From Cyrtodaria siliqua (Eukaryota; Mollusca; Bivalvia; Adapedonta; Hiatellidae), in the NCBI GenBank assembly GCA_037043455.1, contig JAWPHD010000298.1, positions 410,001-474,000 on the forward strand: DNA of 64,000 bases, written 5' to 3'. Position numbers and translations under genes: made by a program. A model generated the notes under the pieces. It was not told the origin of the DNA. It saw only the letters and a list, made by a program, of their open reading frames with translations, and made no database searches. The stretch's first letter is position 1, and every line of letters starts with the position of its first letter. This document shows, one piece after another, positions 46,082 through 58,419 of this stretch.

Positions 46082-46660
46082 ATGAAGCAACCGACAGCAC
46101 CAAGTTTATATCCTGAGTTGCCAGTGGAAGACGGACACAATTATAGGTTACAAAAGATTTCAGAGATTGAACGAAAGTTAATTACAGAGCGAGATATACG
46201 TCAGTCACTTTATAAAAAATATAAACGTTGTATTACTATTACAGATGGAATTGACACTACCTTGATATCTTCAGGTGTTATTATGGCTGGGGTTGGATTT
46301 GTTGTTCCAGTTTTGTTACCTTTGGAAATAGCAGCAATAATATGTGGAGCTACAGGTGTTTGTATTAATTTTATCAGACGCAAGCTTAATGCAAAAGCTC
46401 AAAAACATCATGAAATAAAAACTTTGCCAGAGTCTAAGTTAAATAGTATAAAGCAGTTAATATCAAAAGCGTTGAGTGATGCACAAATATCAGAACAAGA
46501 GTTTAAGATGATTTTAGATGAGTTGGATAAATATTATAGTTTAAAACAGGACACCAAACAAAAAAAGGCTGAAATAAGTGAAGTTCAAAAAAAGGAATTA
46601 GTAGAGCGGGGAAGAAAGGAAGCAATGGCAACCTTACAAAAAAGTCTAAAAAGTGTGTAA
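46082..46660 (+). CDS. Polinton protein with central hydrophobic domain, intact
   Basis: 192 codons, intact, starting 22 bp after the penton-like gene behind aataaataaaaaa. Contains YPELPVEDGHNYRLQKISEI, ITERDIRQSLYKKYKR, then DGIDTTLISSGVIMAGVGF and a second hydrophobic stretch to about residue 97, and a charged helical C-terminus (AKAQKHHEIKTLPESKLNSI and KKAEISEVQKKELVERGRKE). This protein type is very common in Polintons of cnidarians and molluscs. Membrane insertion is likely; its role is unknown to me. It is the last gene before the right TIR. Confidence 0.78.
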   Translation: MKQPTAPSLYPELPVEDGHNYRLQKISEIERKLITERDIRQSLYKKYKRCITITDGIDTTLISSGVIMAGVGFVVPVLLPLEIAAIICGATGVCINFIRRKLNAKAQKHHEIKTLPESKLNSIKQLISKALSDAQISEQEFKMILDELDKYYSLKQDTKQKKAEISEVQKKELVERGRKEAMATLQKSLKSV

Positions 46661-46743
46661 TAAATTGTTTTAGTAATGTGTATGAGTATGATCCACCACC
46701 TTTGTATTCAAGGTCGGAAAATTGATAATTTAGGTGTAATTTT

Positions 46744-46926
46744 AGCTATAAAAAAAATTTAAACTTGCAATCTTCACTACCCCTATTCTAAAAGGTTTTT
46801 CTACTTTCTGTACAACTAGGAATTCAGAAATTAGAAAAAATCAAACTTGAGTAAGTAGGTACCATTTCATATTTCGAAGAGGCTAAAAAAATTATTTACA
46901 GCAGAACCCCCAAAATACATATATAT
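46744..46926. repeat. right Polinton TIR
   Basis: About 183 bp, inverted copy of the left end, including gcaatcttcactacccctat, gtacaactaggaattcagaa and gcagaacccccaaaatacat. A few substitutions separate the two ends. Confidence 0.9.
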
Positions 46927-46931
46927 TGGGC

Positions 46932-47840
46932 TATATGCGATTCAATCCACAACAATGAACTAATAAAAAATGTGTAAACAATGAACTAATGAACAATTAT
47001 GACATTTAGTTTATTATATTAAATTATTATATTTTGTTTGAAATGTAGCAATGAACTTTATTGAATAATGAGACAATGCAATTTTTAAACATGTTGATTA
47101 TTTTATTACAAAATAAAAACATACAAGGTATTGCAGAAAATAAATTAAAATGATAAAATAATCGTGTTCTTTGTCCATTTAATTGCACCTTCATGTTATT
47201 CCTCAAATCGAAGCTAAAAAACAAAGCATGCCATGCTTATAGTATGAAATAAAAAATATTTGATGTGTCTGTACCAACAGACATCAAATCGCCCAGCATT
47301 TTACCTGTGTGAGCGAGTCCGTATTTTTTTGCTGGTAGTGCCAGATAATGGAATGGCCCACTAGCTACAACACAAAACAACCCGTAACACCTACATTGGA
47401 ATGGTTTTACCTGGTTTAAACAATTGTTTCAACACGCGCCTGACCGATTATACAGAATTTATATGGATGTTTATAGCATGGGTCAGTAATAATGTAATTG
47501 TTTCAAAATGGCTCGTTAATAACAGTAAAAAATCACGATAAAAAACTTTTTATTTAATTGCATCAAACAAGTTGCAATTAAATTCATTGAAGTATATTCT
47601 GCTGCCTCTGTTGGTAATTATCTGGGCTGGGCTGCATATAAAGCCCTGTAATTATCGAGATGCAATCAGAAGTCGTTGATCGTAATTTTAACCTGTCATT
47701 TTCGGCGAATAGTTCTTCTTTTCCTGATGTCCGAATTTATAAAACCATCAAAACTATTGAAATAAGATTGATTTCTTAATATGTCCGAACACTAGCTTTA
47801 TTATTTCCTTCAATTTATTAGGTGTCCGGAATTAATGAGT
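46932..47840. other. remnant of the older transposon, no gene seen
   Basis: AT-rich DNA between the Polinton and the inverted end at 47841. The only notable motif is ggtgtccggaattaatgagt near the end, which echoes the inverted end itself. Confidence 0.4.
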
Positions 47841-47869
47841 GTCCGGACTCATCGAGTAAATACGGTAGG

Positions 47870-50800
47870 TATCGAAAACTTAAAACCAATGCTGAAACCT
47901 GACGCAATTACCCGATTCTCCGATTTGCAGACCCACAGACGGAGTCACAGGATGAAGACATTGAAGAATCTAATACCATGAGTTTATTTATATTATTCGT
48001 TTATTGTTTTCATTTATACTTTATACGCTCAAAATCAAAGTGGATGGGGTAAACAAAATGTGTTCAACATTTTCCACTTCGCTCGCATTGTTTACTTCGT
48101 TTGTGTCACACGCAAATCTTGAAATGTTTATCAAGCATTGAAATTAACGTCTCGATTTATTTACCCAGTATCATGTTATCCCTGCTTGCATATACCTGTA
48201 ATTAAAATAATAATAAATCTTAGCATTCATCCGAATTTTCGCTCTACACCGAACATTCTACGAAAGACAGCACACTCTTTAATTTTTGCCGGATCTTGCA
48301 AACATTCGGCTTTTGAATCGGACGTCATGATTCATGTCGTTGCATTCCTTTTCCGTATGTTTTCTGGCAGATAATACACATTGTCTAGTTTGTGGGATTG
48401 AATTGTGACATAAAAGAAACAGTAGTTTCAGATCAATGATGTCTGACTCTGCTGATATCAGATTCAGTGGATTTGGACAAACGAAAGAATGAAAGAGTTC
48501 CGATATGGAGAAATCCTATATCAGGTCATTTCATGTTTACTTCAAAATTTCAAGATTAGATGCAATAAATGCTCAGTTTTAATAGAGTGACATAATGCAA
48601 ACTTGTGGAAACTAGATACATTCTAAAAGAAGCACAGTAATCCTATTACAAAATATATTACTATGTGCATATTTATGTAATTTCAAATAACTCATGAACG
48701 GTAAAAATGATAAAAAATTAACCACACCACATTCAACAGTAACAGTCTCATTAATGCGGACGAGTGCATACATAGTACGTGTGTGAACATTGATAAATAT
48801 TAACTGTACACATCTTTAAATAACGTAAATACGTGATTCAAATTATTAAAGAGTCTCATCTGTTGATGTTTATTTTCCATCTTTGATTAAAACGAATAGC
48901 TGTTGTCAGATCATTAAAGACCGTCTTACAGGGGGGAAAAGGCCAGACATAGATCACGAAAAGCAAATTGAAATTCAAATCAGCAGACAGTATCGTTGAA
49001 TATGTTGTTTTGGAGTGAATAACAGATTTTATCTTATCAAGAAATGTGAAAACTTTATATTTTCACGAATGCGAAGCATGAGTGTAAATATTGAAGTTTG
49101 ACACTTCGAGATGAAATAACTGTTATTTACGACAAAAACAAGTTCTCTTTTTATTTTATGTTTTATAATCAAAGTGTACTGCAGTATGCAGAAAACTAAA
49201 TAAAAAATTGACGACGTCATTGGCTTAGTATGACAAAATTGCTGTTTTTAATTCCCCATATCTTCTAAACTACTTACCGATTTCAATAATCTACGACTCA
49301 TTTTTTTGTTAAGTTATTTCCAATCCAACGATATAAACTTTATAGCAACTTTCGGAAAAAAATAGTTTCCGGCAGTGGAAAAATAAAACTATATTTCACA
49401 CGTATGAAATGCCACTTTTATTTCATTGCTAAAATCCACTATTTCACTGCTAAGCAAAAAATAAAATTTCAAATTAGGGATACAAATTCATATATCGATG
49501 GTATTTTTTTGGGAAAGTGAAAAAAACGGACTGACGGTATCAACTGTGTGAATTTTCTAAAAAATCTCACATGACATAAGCTGTAGTTTGCTTTCTCATA
49601 AAATAAAGTATTTGTTATTTTAAAAAAAAAGTTTGACTTTGCAGTCTGAACAATTGCACTTACGAGCTTATGTTATTAATAATCGGAAAGGAAGATGTTC
49701 ATCAAAAAGTTGTATCTGGCAGTTACGACCTTTTAAAATATGTTAAAAGCGATTAGTAAACCACTGTAAGTGTCTTATAAAAGTTTGCTAGTTCATGATA
49801 AACTGTTGATCGAAATGATACCATGCGTGTATTAGAATATATCTATTAGAAAATCTTTAATTTGTTAGATTTAAATCTCAAGGATATAAAAACCACGATC
49901 TTATTTAATAATTTAATGAAATATTAATGGTAACGTAACATACAAATACAGACACGAATTATGTCTTATTGTTGTAACAATTATAACATTTAATACATAA
50001 ACCGCTTGATATGTTCATTGACGTGATAAATTCTAGACGGTAAACTATATCAGCTGTTTAATTTCTTAAAATTAAGATTGAAAATAAATCAGCCTTATAT
50101 CATACAAATGTCTAACCATGAATGTGTACGGCAGAAACGTATGTAATCATAACATCTCCATTATATATAACACAACTATTATAATATGATATAATAGTTA
50201 ACTAAAACAGCGTACTTATTCATACTACAACCTCCACTGAGGGAGAGAAATACCTACTATTCAAACTGCGTAGATGAAATATTGTAAAATATCAGATTAC
50301 CGACTATCTTTATGTAAAACTATTCAATTCGTAACCAGACGTATAATTTGATACGCCTGGTTTTAAATTAACAGAGCGACGTTAATATTGCGACATACAG
50401 TGCATCCTAAAATGCATATCTTTAGGTGCATTTTGAAAGTCCCATTTTGAAAAGACTTGGGTGAAAGAGATTTATTTCCCTCAGAATAATGACACCGGTT
50501 AAGTATCCACAAAAGCAAACACGTGTCACTTTAACGAGATTATATCATATCATAAATTATTTTCAGTCCCCAAAATAATGAACGTGACTAGAATATTTGG
50601 CAAGTAGGTCAAGTCATATTAAATCGTTTGAAAACTTAAAGTTGAATACCAGAATAAGACCAACGTCTCTCTTGTGTTAGGCAACTGCGTGCAGACAACA
50701 GTCAGAACTCGAATTGAATCTACTGAGTTATGTGTGTGAGAAAGCTCAGTATGTACATTGTGCATTCCATATCTTGATGCACACTTGAATGTGCTTTAGA

Positions 50801-51540
50801 TGACAGTTTTTCTTTGTTGGTGCATCGTCAAACGCACTTCATAAACGCACACATGTGCGCGAGTGCACACCCACACTACGCACAATTTTAATTATACATC
50901 AATATATTTTAAATATCAATGACGGCATGCAAACATATTTTGCATTAGATAATGACAAGTCAATCAAACAATAATTGAAGTAATATTGATTTGTTTGACA
51001 ATTGTTTTTAAGCAACATAGTGTGGGTGGTTTTAAACGATATCCTATAGTAATTATGCCATAACTAAAAGTAATTCATATTTACTGCATATCAGGTAATT
51101 AAGCTTGATAAATAAGTCTTGATTTTGGTGGTGTTGGTACTTTTACTAGTATGCAAACATATTATGTGTTGTGTATGACACCAAAACAAAATGTATGTAA
51201 TACAATAATTTGCTGTAAAGTTCCATTTTTAGACACATTTAGCTAAGTCAATAATTTCTATAGCCAGAAAGCATCCTATAATGGTATTCTCTTTTTGATA
51301 TCATGTTGATCGAGTGGTAATGAAAGAGAACAATACCGTTTATGGGGATAAGAATGCACAGGTGCTAATCTAGTTTCAGTTTTCCTCAGAGGAGCATTTG
51401 TTATAACAGGAGGTACTCCAGAATGCAAACTTTTATTTATCGATAAACACAATAATCGCCGTTCACGCAAGCCATCGGATCCACATAATATACTTTCACT
51501 TTTAGTGCTCTAACGATGACCGGGCCTGCATATTTAATTT
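47870..51540. other. no gene seen
   Basis: AT-rich and without a credible coding frame. A short stretch at 48967-49005 (attcaaatcagcagacagta) recurs at about 53170-53205, and aaattcatatatc occurs near both, so both ends may belong to one old dispersed repeat. Confidence 0.35.
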
Positions 51541-52790
51541 AACATAGCTATGCCCCTGCCATATACGCTATAATTATATTATATACACATAGCCTCTATA
51601 TATTTACACACCGTGTCCTCGCAACCTATATATCATTACATTGTATGTCTCTAACCTCTATATCCGTTCATATTATGTCCCCATACCCTCAATATACTTA
51701 CATATTATATCCCCATACCCTACATATCCTTAAATAGTATGTCCCCGTACCCATATTTTCTTATGTTCCAATATATCCTATATATTACATCCCCATATCC
51801 TATATATCCTCCAATGTTATGTGCCGTACTCTCCATATCCGTTCATATAATGTTCCCATACCCTCCATATACTTACATATTATATCCCTATACCCTTCAT
51901 ATCCTTAAATATCCTTACGTATTATGTCCCCGTACCCTCTATATCCTTATGTTCCAATATACCCTATATATTATATCCCTTACCCAATATATCCTCGGAT
52001 CTTATGTCCCGTGTCTCTATATATCCATATTACCTGAATATACTTACATATCATATCCTCATACTCTTTATATCCTTAAATATATATCCTTACATTGTAT
52101 GTCCACATACCCTCTATATCCTTACATAATTGTGTCCCCATATCCTATATATCCTTACATATTATGCATACCCTCAATATACTTGCATATTATATTCCCA
52201 TAACCTATATATCCTGTATAATATTTTACGAACTCTCTATATATTTACATAATAGTATATCCACATATAATATGTCAACGCACTCTCTATATACTTATTA
52301 TAATATATGTTATCCCCATACCCTATATATCCCTACATATCATATCACCATACTCTACATATCCTTATATAATATGTCCGCATACCCACTATATAATATA
52401 CTCACATAATTACTATATCCCCATGCACTATACATCCTTGCATAATATGTCCCATACCCTCTCTATCCTTACATAATATGTCCCCGTACTGTTTATATAC
52501 TTATATAGTATAACCCCGTGACTTACATAATATGTCCCCATACTTTTGTAATATGCCTATGTACTCTCTATATCCTTCATATTATGCCACCATTTACATA
52601 TTATATCTACATACTCTATATATCTTTTTAATACACAATATTCCCCCGTACCATTTATATGTCCCCGAACCTTCTAGATCTTACATTTTTTCGATTTTTA
52701 TATCTATATTCTATATCTTTACATATTATGCCCCGTACCATCTTTACATACATACTATGTCCCGATGTCCACATACATTCATATACACGT
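51541..52790. repeat. long degenerate minisatellite
   Basis: Dozens of units of about 30-40 bp built on tatatccttacatattatg and tccccatacccta. The repeating Tyr/Pro/Ile-rich frames (for example 51739-52203) are products of the repeat. Confidence 0.9.
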
Positions 52791-52799
52791 GTGCATATG

Positions 52800-55150
52800 A
52801 TTTGATTTCATTCGATAGAAGTGGAAAAGAAGGTCGTAAGTGATATATAAACCCGTAGCAGTTGTACATTTATATGCAAGCTTAAGAATAATAAGGTCGT
52901 ATCGTATCTACCAGTTATGACCCAACTTTTTATAAATATTAAGGTCGTATCTACCACTTACGTACAACCATGTATAATTATAGCCTTGTAGTTACGACCT
53001 TTTTTTTCAAAATATAGCACATCTGCTTTCACTTACGACAAAAAAATAGATGCATAAATCCCTGCTAAAGCCAACTGATATGAGGACGGGTACCAAACTG
53101 AAAGTTGCGCAGTCGTGTACTGTGTATTTTTTTGCTACAGTCTAGACCGTCGATATCACCTGTCAAATTAAAATGCAAATCAGCAGACAGTATCCTTGAA
53201 TACTCGTATAAATTCAAATTAGGAAAACAAATTCATATATCATTTTTAAATGAGAAAACCTCTAGCATTAACCCTTGCAATATGGAGTCTCTTTCGAAAA
53301 CCCCGTTTGGTCCTGGGCCCGACCCTCTCATGTTTGGGTATGGCCGCCTGTGCGTAGGCGTCCAAGACTAGAGGCGTAAAAACTTACAGCTTGGGAGGGG
53401 GCGGGGTGTCGGCGACAGTTTTCAGAACCCTCAAAATTGTGTTTGCTCGACAGCCAGCAAGGGGCCCCAAAGGCGGGTTTTTCTGTGGTCTTCCAGCCAG
53501 TAATCCCAGTTTTGGTGTCGGCCTTGAATGCCTTTCTCATCGGGCTTCTCCCCAGGCATCATCGTCCCCGTGTTTTAAGACCACTTGTCACTTTTTCAAA
53601 TTTTCTGATCGTGTGAAGTCGATAATTTCATTATTTTGAAGCTAAAAATTACAACGTGCCTTTCGTTGGCTTCTAATCTACATGAGCAATTATCTATTTC
53701 TCGCTTCTTTGAAGTTGTTGATCATAATTTGTTTTGGCATGATTGCGAAGGAAATTCTACTTGATAATCTCTTTGTCATCTCTCATTCGGATCCACTGGA
53801 TGTTTAGTTTATGAATGCACAAAACCACTTTCACCAATTCCAGGAGGTCACTGAAATTGCCGAACATGTTTATGCCTTTTCGACATGGAAGATCGTCCAA
53901 ATGTTGATGTCACCGGGCAATATCTCGATAACAAGAGCTTTATAGTTAGTTATTACCGGAAAATCCTTTTTTCTCGAGATACGGCCAAACTAAGCTCCCA
54001 TCATGGTCAGGTGGTGACCGTTGTAGGCGGTGAACTACTCAGCAAAAAAAGAGAAAAGAATTCTCTTCCTCTCTTAATATGTTTGTGTTTTCATTCAATC
54101 TCTTCGTTTTTAATTCACTCGTGAATATCGGTCAATCCGTTAATTATTCGAGATCATGCCTCGTGTGTATTTCGACGGATCGGTGTGTTTAAAATCTTGA
54201 CATTTTGCTAGCCGGAAGAATAATTCACTGTTGCTATATACACAATATGGCCGTTAGCAACACGTGTTGATGAATGATTTGCGTTGCGTGTTTGTTATTT
54301 ACAATACTTATGAAGAGTTCACTGCTTTCATTTAAATAAACTATTGCTGGAGCAATCGGCTAAATGACATTGCAAAACTTTGATCTTGCTAACTTTTGGT
54401 GGGAATATAAGTAGAGCCATGCTAGTATGACTAAACGATATGGAAACCTAGATACCTTCGGGATATACTTCAAAGAAGTGATCGAGAGAGGTTGCGAATG
54501 GTCTTTGATTCTGCTATCGACGTCACGTGCCCGCAGGTTTGTAGCCTGCACGTGATTTCCAGGCGTTCTGAAAATTAAGAATAATGCACCTATCGCAATG
54601 TTAGCGATTTTCCCGAAGGAACATTATATGCACTATCGCAATGTGTCCGTGGTTTCGGAAGTGCTCTGGAGTTGTCCAGGATAGCAAATGTGAAAATTAT
54701 CTATCGCAGATTTTGCAATAGGCTACATTGTTCACCTTGTTTAACCCTTTCTCCGAAAAGTTGTACATTATCGGTCGACACAAATATTATTACATTATCC
54801 GGAATTATTCAGAAGGGCACATATGGGGGAATGGGATATGTAAAGCGTGTTTTATGTGTTTGCCTGCCAGCTGTTTTTCCTCGTCGCCCCCATCCCCAGT
54901 AACACACGTACATTCTTTAAATAAACTATTTTTTGTTCGATTATGGTACGTTTGTAACTACTTATCTGTTTTGGTTTATATAATAAGGAACACAAATCAA
55001 TGAAAATCAATATTCGATCTCTTTTGACGTCACTCCATTACAGTTTACATTGACCAGAGTGTACGTGTACAGCTAAACAAATGAATCAGGTGACACAGTA
55101 ACTAGCGAAAACATGTTTACTCAATTTTCATTGAAACTGTAGATTTTGAA
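52800..55150. other. no recognised gene; GC-richer patch
   Basis: A GC-rich patch at about 53290-53580 has open frames on both strands but no family I recognise. Short copies of ggtcgta, as in taaggtcgtatctaccactt, recur at 52830-53000. Confidence 0.3.
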
Positions 55151-55159
55151 AAATGCTGT

Positions 55160-55440
55160 TACCTTTAGCGCAGATAGTCGTTGCCTTTAGCGTTAATATG
55201 AAAAGTTGTTACCTTTACCGTTAGCGTTGTTACCTTTAGCGGAAGAGGTGAGTGTTACCTTTAGCGGAGGTTAATTACTTTAATTTTTTAATTTTTTTTT
55301 TTTTTTTTTACCGTTAACGTTGTTACCTTTGGCGGAAGAGGTGAGTGTTACCTTTAGCGGAGGTTATAACCTTTAGCGTTGGAATTGTTACCTTTAGCGG
55401 TGGTTGTTACCTTTAGCGGAAGTGTTACGTTTAGCGATGT
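55160..55440. repeat. tandem motif GTTACCTTTAGCG
   Basis: At least ten copies of gttacctttagcg and close variants, some joined as ggaagaggtgagtgttacct blocks, interrupted by a T tract at about 55285-55310. Confidence 0.85.
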
Positions 55441-55445
55441 CACAA

Positions 55446-56802
55446 ACACTAAAGCAAACTTTACGGAAGCCCTGGAGGGACTTATTAGTTATTTGTTATT
55501 ACTTATTTGTTATTACTTATTTGGTATTACTTATTACCTATTTATTAAGGGCGGGTTAATGAAAACATGGCGAATATCTCGTTGATAAGTAATTTACTAT
55601 ATGTTTGTTTAACATACTGACCAATCTATCTTATACTTTCAAAGAGAATGTGTTATGTTCTTCACGTACGTGTGAAGCCCTGGATAGACTTATTACTTAT
55701 GACTTATAAGTTATGACTTATTAGTTATTACTTATTTGTTATTACTTATTTGTTATTACTTATTAGTTATTACTTATTTGTTATAACAAATATTACTTAT
55801 TTGTTATTACTTATTTCGTATTACCTATTTGTTAAGGTCTGCATGGTTAATGAAAACATAGCGGATATATCGTTGATAAGTTATTTTCTATATGTTTATA
55901 TATCATACAGACCAATCTGTCTTATACGTTTAAAGCTGTAATTCACTTAGAATGTGTTATATTCTTCACGGGTATTGGCGCATTCATAACGGAGCATTCT
56001 AAGTGAATGAATTACAGCTTTGAAACGTATAAGACTAGATTGGTCTGTATGATAAATAAACATATAGTAAATAACTTATCAACGGAGATATCCGCCATGT
56101 TTTCATTAACCAGCACCTTAACAAATAGGTAATACGAAATAAGTAATAACAAATAAGTAATATTGTTATAACAAATAAGTAATAACTAATAAGTAATAAC
56201 AAATAAGTAATAACAAATAAGTAATAACTAATAAGTCACAACTTATAAGTCATAAGTAATAAGTCCATCCAGGGTCTTCACACGTACGTGAAGAACATAA
56301 CATCTAGTGAATCATCTTTGAAAGTATAAGATAGATTGGTCAGTAAGTTAAACAAACATATAGTAAATTACTTATCAACGAGATATTCGCCATGTTTTCA
56401 TTAACCCGTCCTTAACAAATAGGTAATAAGAAATAAGTAATAATAAATAAGTAATAAGTAATAAGTAATAAGTAATAACAAATAACTAATAACTAATAAG
56501 TAATAACAAATTTGTAATAACTATTAACTAATAAATAATAACTAATAAGTCAAAACTAATAAGTTCCTCCAGGGCTTCACCCGTACGTGAAGAACATAAC
56601 ACATTCTAAGTGAATACATCTTTGAAAGTATAAGACAGATTGGTCAGTATGCTAAACAAACATATAGTAAATTACTTATCAACGAGATATTCGCCATGTT
56701 TTCATTAATTCGCCCTAACAAATAGGTAATAAGAAATAAGTAATAAGAAATAACTAATAACTAATAAGTCCCTCCAGGGCTTCCGTAAAACTTAGTGATT
56801 GC
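55446..56802. repeat. 1.36-kb palindrome with TTATTACTTATTTG filler
   Basis: The left arm begins cactaaagcaaactttacgg and the right arm ends with its inverse (ccgtaaaacttagtg). Blocks such as gcgaatatctcgttgataag and acatactgaccaatctatct occur twice left and three times, inverted, right. The inner loop is about 55955-55993. Spacers are runs of ttattacttatttg or caaataagtaataa. The unequal block number makes the arms unequal in length. Confidence 0.8.
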
Positions 56803-57179
56803 TATTCAGTTTCAAAATCACAGATTCAACCTCAGTAAAAGTGCATACATATACACAATCTGCATACACAGTATATTAATGGCTGCAAACAATTCCATAC
56901 AAGTCTTATGACGCGAATGTCTTTATTTGCCGTGTAGTGCGTACTGTCTGTCGTTAATTTAATTGACGGGTAAGAGAACGTGTGCTTTTTCTTCATGCGG
57001 AATGCATTGGGCTAACGTATATATTTCCAAAACAAATATTTATTTTATATAAAAAATACGTCCGAGAAGTAGTTTTTCTTCACGCGGAATGCTTTGGGCT
57101 AAATACTATTATCAAAACAAATGCTTGTTTATCGATAATGCATCAATATTTGTGTCAGCAATATATTTAATTTGAGATA

Positions 57180-57570
57180 GAATATATTTGTGTCTGCAAT
57201 ATATTTTGTTTTAGAGAGAATATATATTTTTCGAAATTATATACACATTCATATCTTCAATTATATATTTAGAGAGACAATATGTTTAGAATATATTTTT
57301 CGGAGTAACATATATATTTGTTTATTTGTCATAATAAAGTTTACATGAATATATTTTTTGGACAATCTTTTTTTTTCTTCAGAGTAACATATATATTTGC
57401 TTCTAAATTATATATTTTAGGGACATAATATATATTTTTCGGAGTAACATATATATTTGCCTCTACAATATATATTTGAGGGACACAATACATATTTTTC
57501 GGAGTAACATATATATTTGTCTGTATCATAATTATATGTGTATTCAATATATATATATTACACACAACGT
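57180..57570. repeat. about 60-bp AT-rich tandem repeat
   Basis: Units of cggagtaacatatatatttg plus cctctaaaatatatatt and agggacataatatatattt, about four to five copies, more diverged at the left. Confidence 0.8.
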
Positions 57571-57599
57571 TTATATTTATCTTACAACATATAGTCGCG

Positions 57600-58410
57600 T
57601 ATGGCGCCTTATACTATTCCAACGACCCGCTCCAACATAAGCATGAACAATTTAAGATAATGCAATTATTCCGGCTAATAATTTACTCTAATTTAGTACG
57701 CTAAGCAGTGAACGTATAACTGAACAATGGCGCGGGTTTTGGGATGAATAAATTATGACGAAGGCGGGTCTTATGTTTTCGGTCAGGAGCGGCGTTCGTA
57801 CTAATGGATATTTTTACGTCTTACACACATATTTAAACCCAGAAAAAATATACAAACGATATATTATGCATATCAAATGAAATATATTTCGATAAAATCA
57901 ATGGTTGGGACCACTGAAGGCAGATTAAGTAGATTAAAATGAAGACCCCAAGGTACCCCGTTTCGCCATATAAGCCAAGATGCGACCTTGGGGTCTTAAA
58001 GATAAAGCTGCGTCCACGTAATGTGTGTTATTTTCAAAAAAACTTGTTTCGATAAAAACAATTTAATTCCAACATTTGCATACACACTATACTGTTTTTA
58101 CGTGCTTTCCCTATGTACTAATGGCTTTTTTGTTCCCAATGACGTCACTTCCAGTTATACGAGGAAGAGTTTTCCCCCTAAGATTTTTAGCAATGCCTGT
58201 TCGCCTTTTCGATTTTTAGCTTTAAAATCATATTTTCACTAAGCATACATCAATAGCATAGTAAACATCGTATTTATAACGATATTTAATAATTAAAAAC
58301 AAACGGATTTGTTGATTCAGGACAATGTTCATCTTTATCATATTGTCTTACTGCCGTTAAAGATCACGTTAAACAATAGTGTGCTAAGCTTATTTTGGTC
58401 TATTAAAAAT
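57600..58410. other. no gene seen; one short palindrome
   Basis: aagaccccaaggt (57938) and accttggggtctt (about 57985) form an inverted pair. A 73-codon frame at 58021-58242 has no recognisable family. Confidence 0.35.
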
Positions 58411-58419
58411 TCATTCAGG

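Larger units (their letters stand above)
33792..46926. mobile_element. Polinton/Maverick (adintovirus-like) provirus, decayed
   Basis: 13,135 bp between inverted ends ATATATATGTATTTTGGGGG (left) and its complement (right), flanked by the direct repeat TGGGC at 33787-33791 and 46927-46931. Polintons normally duplicate 6 bp; only five match here, so one base may have changed. The gene set is diagnostic: protein-primed DNA polymerase B, rve integrase, packaging ATPase, major capsid protein, penton-like minor capsid protein, and Polinton-type small proteins. The genes are densely packed on both strands. Many carry stops or frameshifts, so the copy cannot be autonomous. No cysteine protease was found. 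Confidence 0.93.
33331..47865. mobile_element. older TIR transposon carrying the Polinton
   Basis: CCGTATTTACTC at 33331-33355 and its inverted counterpart at 47841-47865 match at 22 of 25 positions. Removing the 13,135-bp Polinton and one TGGGC copy leaves about 1.4 kb, a normal size for a non-autonomous DNA transposon. The non-Polinton parts (33356-33786 and 46932-47840) show no gene. Confidence 0.5.

Noticed and set aside
51739..52843. Tyr/Pro-rich frames as a silk- or shell-matrix-like protein
   Set aside because: They follow the minisatellite period, in several frames at once, and lack a signal peptide.
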